Source of the DNA: Arenicola marina | Taxonomy: Eukaryota > Annelida > Polychaeta > Arenicolidae | Length of the DNA stretch: 64,000 bases | Assembly (NCBI GenBank): GCA_964019135.1 | Contig: OZ025257.1 | Span: 29,247,260-29,311,259, forward strand | Direction: 5' to 3' | Shown: positions 59,701 through 64,000 of the stretch, piece by piece | Numbering within the stretch: position 1 is the stretch's first letter | Layout of the letters: every line of letters begins with the position of its first letter | Program-made: the position numbers and the translations under genes | Notes under the pieces: model-generated | Told to the model about the DNA's origin: nothing | Databases searched by the model: none | Seen by the model: the letters and a program-made list of their open reading frames with translations, nothing else

Positions 59701-60945
59701 TCGTGGTCTCGTGGTCCGGCCTCTCGTGGTCCGGCCTCTCGTGGTCCGGCCTCCCGTGGTCCGGCCTCTCGTGGTCCCGCCTCTCGTGGTACCGCCTCTC
59801 GTGGTCCCGCCTCTCGTGGTCCCGCCTCTCGTGGTCCCGCCTCTCGTGGTCCGGCCTCTCGTGGTCCCGCCTCTCGTGGTCCGGCCTCTCGTGGTCCGGC
59901 CTCTCGTGGTCCGGCCTCTCCTGGTCCCGTGGTCCCGCCTCTCGTGGTCCGGCCTCTTGTGGTCCGGCCTCTCGTGGTCCCGCCTCTCGTGGTCCGGCCT
60001 CTCGTGGTCCGGCCTCTCGTGGTCCGGTCTCTCGTGGTCCCGCCTCTCGTGGTCCCGCCTCTCGTGGTCCCGCCTCTCGTGGTCACGCCTCTCGTGGTCC
60101 CGCCTCTCGTGGTCCCGCCTCCCGTGGTCCCGCCTCTCGTGGTCCGGCCTCTCGTGGTCCGGCCTCTCGTGGTCCGGCCTCTCGTGGTCCCGCCTCTGGT
60201 GGTCCCGCCTCTCGTGGTCCCGCCTCTCGTAGTCCCGTGGTCCCGCCTGTCGTGGTCCCGCCTCTCGTGGTCCGGCCTCTCGTGGTCCCGCCTCTCGTGG
60301 TCCCGCCTCTCGTGGTCCGGCCTCTCGTGGTTCGGCCTCTCGTGGTCCCGCCTCTCGTGGTCCCGCCTCTCGTGGTCCCGCCTCTCCCGCCTCTCGTGGT
60401 CCCGCCTCTCGTGGTCCCGCCTCTCGTGGTCCCGCCTCTCGTGGTCCCGCCTCTCGTGGTCCCGCCTCCCGTGGTCCCGCCTCTCGTGGTCCGGCCTCTC
60501 GTGGTCCGGCCTCTCGTGGTCCCGCCTCTCGTGGTCCCGCCTCTCGTGGTCCGGCCTCTCGTGGTCCGCCTCTCGTGGTCCCGCCTCTCGTGGTCCGGCC
60601 TCTCGTGGTCCGGTCTCTCGTGGTCCCGCCTCTCGTGGTCCGGCCTCTCGTGGTCCGGCCTCTCGTGGTCCGGCCTCTCGTGGTCCGGCCTCTCGTGGTC
60701 CGGCCTCTCGTGGTCCCGCCTCTCGTGGTCCCGCCTCTCGTGGTCCGGCCTCTCGTGGTCTCGTGGTCCGGCCTCTCGTGGTCCCGCCTCTCGTGGTCCC
60801 GCCTCTCGTAGTCCCGCCTCTCGTGGTCCCGCCTCTCGTGGTCCCGCCTCTCGTGGTCCGGCCTCTCGTGGTCCCGCCTCTCGTGGTCCCGCCTCTCGTG
60901 GTCCGGCCTCTCGTGGTCCCGCCTCTCGTGGTCCCGCCTCTCTTT
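53726..60945. repeat. 15-bp tandem array (about 480 units)
   Basis: CCTCTCGTGGTCCCG and CCTCTCGTGGTCCGG alternate irregularly for 7.2 kb. The 15-bp unit is stop-free on both strands, giving a 2,428-codon plus frame (PLVVP, LSWSR or SRGPA repeats, switching at 14-bp or otherwise shortened units) and equally long minus frames (REAGP, HERRD, TTRGG). Rarer variants mark longer blocks: CCTCACCG, CCTTTCGTGGCCCCG, CCATCTCTCGTGATCCGG, CCTCTAGTGG, CCTCTTGTGGGCTGG and GGTCTCGTGG. No gene supported. Confidence 0.98.
57390..59720. repeat. Higher-order blocks within the 15-bp array
   Basis: The marker CCTCTTGTGGGCTGG followed by a GGTCTCGTGG unit recurs near 57,476, 57,648, 58,602, 58,771, 58,963, 59,164, 59,335, 59,525 and 59,668, mostly 145-200 bp apart. 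Longer runs of the same marker order reappear (for example from 57,390, 58,530 and 59,085), so blocks of several hundred bases were duplicated. Confidence 0.8.
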
Positions 60946-61389
60946 GTTTGAAAACAACATGTGCAGAACAGAACAGGGGTGGGGGCCGGAGGTGGAGCAG
61001 GGAGCAAGACAAAGGTTGGAGGTAAGCAAATCCGGACTGAGCCGCTGACCTTTCGCAGCGTCCGGAGCAGGGAGGCCACCGGCGCAGTCCGAACCGGAAG
61101 CCCAGCGCCTCGGAATTTCGCAAATCCTGCAGTGGCGACGCCATGGTGAGTAGAGGCCTATGGTGATCAAGATGATGAGGGCGTGGGGGGCGTAGGGGGA
61201 GGGTGGGGGACCACTAGCAGGGGGACACGGCGGCGCATAGTATGTCGATGACTGGTATTTGGAAGTAGGGGATCGAGGAACTATTCATATCGTTTGTTTG
61301 CATTCATCAAAAAATTGTTTACATGCTTCTAATATTGCAGAATCTGGCGAGGCAGGGGTGTAGCATGACCCACCCCCTCCGACCTTCTC
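60946..61389. other. Single-copy spacer
   Basis: Unique sequence between the 15-bp and final 36-bp arrays. The left part is G- and GC-rich. At 61,143-61,151 the bases read ATG|GTGAGT, an ATG directly followed by a consensus-like 5' splice site, which could be the end of a first exon but could equally be chance. The rest shows nothing further. Confidence 0.5.
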
Positions 61390-64000
61390 ACCGCATGCCC
61401 CACCATCTATACTCCCCCCACCTCAACACTGTGCCCCACCATCTATACTCCCCCACCTCAACACTGTGCACCACCATCTATACTCCCCCACCTCAACACT
61501 GTGCCCTACCATCTATACTCCCCCCACCTCAACACTGTGCCCCACCATCTATACTCCCCCCACCTCAACACTGTGCCCCACCATCTATACTCCCCCCACC
61601 TCAACACTGTGCCCCACCATCTATACTCCCCCCACCTCAACACTGTGCCCCACCATCTATACTCCCCACACCTCAACACTGTGCCCCACCATCTATACTC
61701 CCCCCACCTCAACACTGTGCCCCACCATCTACACTCCCCACACCTCAACACTGTGCCCCACCATCTATACTCCCCACACCTCAACACTGTGCCCCACCAT
61801 CTATACTCCCCACACCTCAACACTGTGCCCCACCATCTACACTCCCCACACCTCAACACTGTGCCCCACCATCTATACTCCCCACACCTCAACACTGTGC
61901 CCCACCATCTATACTCCCCACACCTCAACACTGTGCCCCACCATCTATACTCCCCACACCTCAACACTGTGCCCCACCATCTATACTCCCCCCACCTCAA
62001 CACTGTGCCCCACCATCTATACTCCCCCCACCTCAACACTGTGCCCCACCATCTATACTCCCCCCACCTCAACACTGTGCCCCACCATCTATACTCCCCC
62101 CACCTCAACACTGTGCCCCACCATCTATACTCCCCCCACCTCAACACTGTGCCCCACCATCTATACTCCCCCCACCTCAACACTGTGCCCCACCATCTAC
62201 ACTCCCCACACCTCAACACTGTGCCCCACCATCTATACTCCCCACACCTCAACACTGTGCCCCACCATCTATACTCCCCACACCTCAACACTGTGCCCCA
62301 CCATCTACACTCCCCACACCTCAACACTGTGCCCCACCATCTATACTCCCCACACCTCAACACTGTGCCCCACCATCTATACTCCCCCCACCTCAACACT
62401 GTGCCCCACCATCTATACTCCCCCCACCTCAACACTGTGCCCCACCATCTATACTCCCCCCACCTCAACACTGTGCCCCACCATCTATACTCCCCCCACC
62501 TCAACACTGTGCCCCACCATCTATACTCCCCCCACCTCAACACTGTGCCCCACCATCTATACTCCCCCCACCTCAACACTGTGCCCCACCATCTATACTC
62601 CCCCCACCTCAACACTGTGCCCCACCATCTATACTCCCCACACCTCAACACTGTGCCCCACCATCTATACTCCCCCCACCTCAACACTGTGCCCCACCAT
62701 CTACACTCCCCACACCTCAACACTGTGCCCCACCATCTATACTCCCCACACCTCAACACTGTGCCCCACCATCTATACTCCCCACACCTCAACACTGTGC
62801 CCCACCATCTACACTCCCCACACCTCAACACTGTGCCCCACCATCTATACTCCCCACACCTCAACACTGTGCCCCACCATCTATACTCCCCACACCTCAA
62901 CACTGTGCCCCACCATCTATACTCCCCCCACCTCAACACTGTGCCCCACCATCTATACTCCTCCACCTCAACACTGTGCCCCATCATCTATACTCCCCAC
63001 ACCTCAACACTGTGCCCCACCATCTATACTCCCCCCACCTCAACACTGTGCCCCATCATCTATACCACCCCCACCTCAACACTGTGCCCCATCATCTATA
63101 CTCCCCCACCTCAACACTATACCCCACCGTCTATACTCCCCGCACCTCAACACTGTGCCCCACCATCTATACTACCCCCACCTCAACACTGTGCCCCATC
63201 ATCTATACTCCCCCCACCTCAACACTATACCCCACCGTCTATACTCCCCGCACCTCAACACTGTGCCCCACCGTCTATACTCCCCCACCTCAACACTGTG
63301 CCCCATCATCTATACTCCCCCACCTCAACACTGCCCCACCATCTATACTCCCCCCACCTCAACACTATACCCCACCGTCTATACTCCCCACACCTCAACA
63401 CTGTGCCCCACCATCTATACTCCCCCCACCTCAACACTGTGCCCCATCATCTATACTACCCCCACCTCAACACTGTGCCCCATCATCTATACTCCCCCCA
63501 CCTCAACACTATACCCCACCGTCTATACTCCCCACACCTCAACACTGTGCCCCACCATCTATACTACCACCACCTCAACACTGTGCCCCATCATCTATAC
63601 TCCCCCCACCTCAACACTATACCCCACCGTCTATACTCCCCACACCTCAACACTGTGCCCCACCGTCTATACTCCCCCACCTCAACACTGTGCCCCATCA
63701 TCTATACTCCCCCACCTCAACATTGCCCCACCATCTATACTCCTCGCACCTCAACACTGTGCCCCACCATCTATACTCCCCCACCTCAACACTGTGCCCC
63801 ACCATCTATACTCCCCGCACCTCAGCACTGTGCCCCACTGTCTATACTCCCCCACCTCAACACTGTGCCCCACCATCTATACTCCCCGCACCTCAACACT
63901 GTGCCCCACCATCTATACTCCCCGCACCTCAACACTGTGCCCCACCATCTATAATACCCCACCTCAACACTGTGCCCCACCATCTATGCTCCCCGCACTT
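61390..64000. repeat. 36-bp tandem array (about 72 units), runs off the window
   Basis: Units join CATCTATACTCCCCC to CCTCAACACTGTGCCCCAC with a 36-bp step. The plus frame reads HLYSPHLNTVPH repeats for 817 codons and the minus frame WGEYRWWGTVLR. The stretch 61,500-62,940 is very uniform. After about 62,950, 35- and 33-bp units and base changes (CACTATACCCCACCGTC, TACTACCCCC, CTCCCCGCACC) become frequent, so the right part is more diverged. Paired CATCTACACT units 108 bp apart recur at 61,726/61,834, 62,194/62,302 and 62,698/62,806, showing blocks of 13-14 units. The right boundary lies outside the window. Confidence 0.97.

Noticed and set aside
53665..60951. A 2,428-codon plus-strand open frame
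   Set aside because: It comes from a stop-free 15-bp unit; the peptide switches between PLVVP, LSWSR and SRGPA at every slipped unit, and the minus strand is equally open.
1..64000. CRISPR array
   Set aside because: The arrays are direct head-to-tail units with no unique spacers between constant repeats, no cas genes are present, and the context is eukaryotic.

Overview
This 64-kb window is eukaryotic non-genic DNA made almost entirely of tandem repeats. I see no prokaryotic gene organisation, operon, rRNA or CRISPR array. About 55 kb (roughly 87%) lies in eleven main tandem arrays with unrelated unit sequences, separated by short single-copy spacers of about 0.25 to 1.8 kb. The host is most likely an invertebrate animal. 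Supporting signs are a tRNA-like SINE head, an exon-like segment with a canonical GT splice donor, CTCF-like motifs, AT-rich spacers and many mononucleotide runs. A mollusc-like marine animal is my guess from the SINE-type head, but the sequence alone does not fix the taxon.

Layout: 1-10,950, 66-bp G-rich satellite with 11- and 12-unit higher-order repeats; 11,762-12,016, five 54-bp copies of a tRNA-like (SINE head) element; 12,777-13,765, 36-bp array; 14,386-14,870, degenerate G-rich minisatellite of about 18-20 bp; 15,836-37,890, a 22-kb array of a 35-bp unit containing two large head-to-tail internal duplications (about 6.8 kb and 4,165 bp); 38,541-41,296, 20-bp array with no length change in 137 units; 41,780-41,979, a 200-N assembly gap; 41,980-42,492, 24-bp array; 42,758-48,182, 38-bp array with an 18-bp perfect palindrome and a CTCF-like motif per unit; 49,961-51,027, 59-bp array that repeats the 3' end of a probable exon with its splice donor; 52,196-53,655, 30-bp array; 53,726-60,945, 15-bp array; 61,390 to the window end, 36-bp array.

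The very long open frames here (up to about 2,976 codons on + and 2,097 on -) arise because the repeat units contain no stop codon. In the 35-bp, 30-bp and 15-bp arrays both strands are open in every or nearly every frame. I do not annotate them as genes. The only protein-coding candidate I support is one internal exon on the minus strand at about 50,970-51,187, of unknown family.

The most interesting signals are the 59-bp array, which re-iterates an exon end plus its 5' splice site; the 38-bp array, which carries about 143 co-oriented near-consensus CTCF-like motifs and faces a single-copy perfect-consensus motif on the opposite strand; the per-unit G-quadruplex motif of the 66-bp array; and the crowding of many unrelated arrays into one locus.
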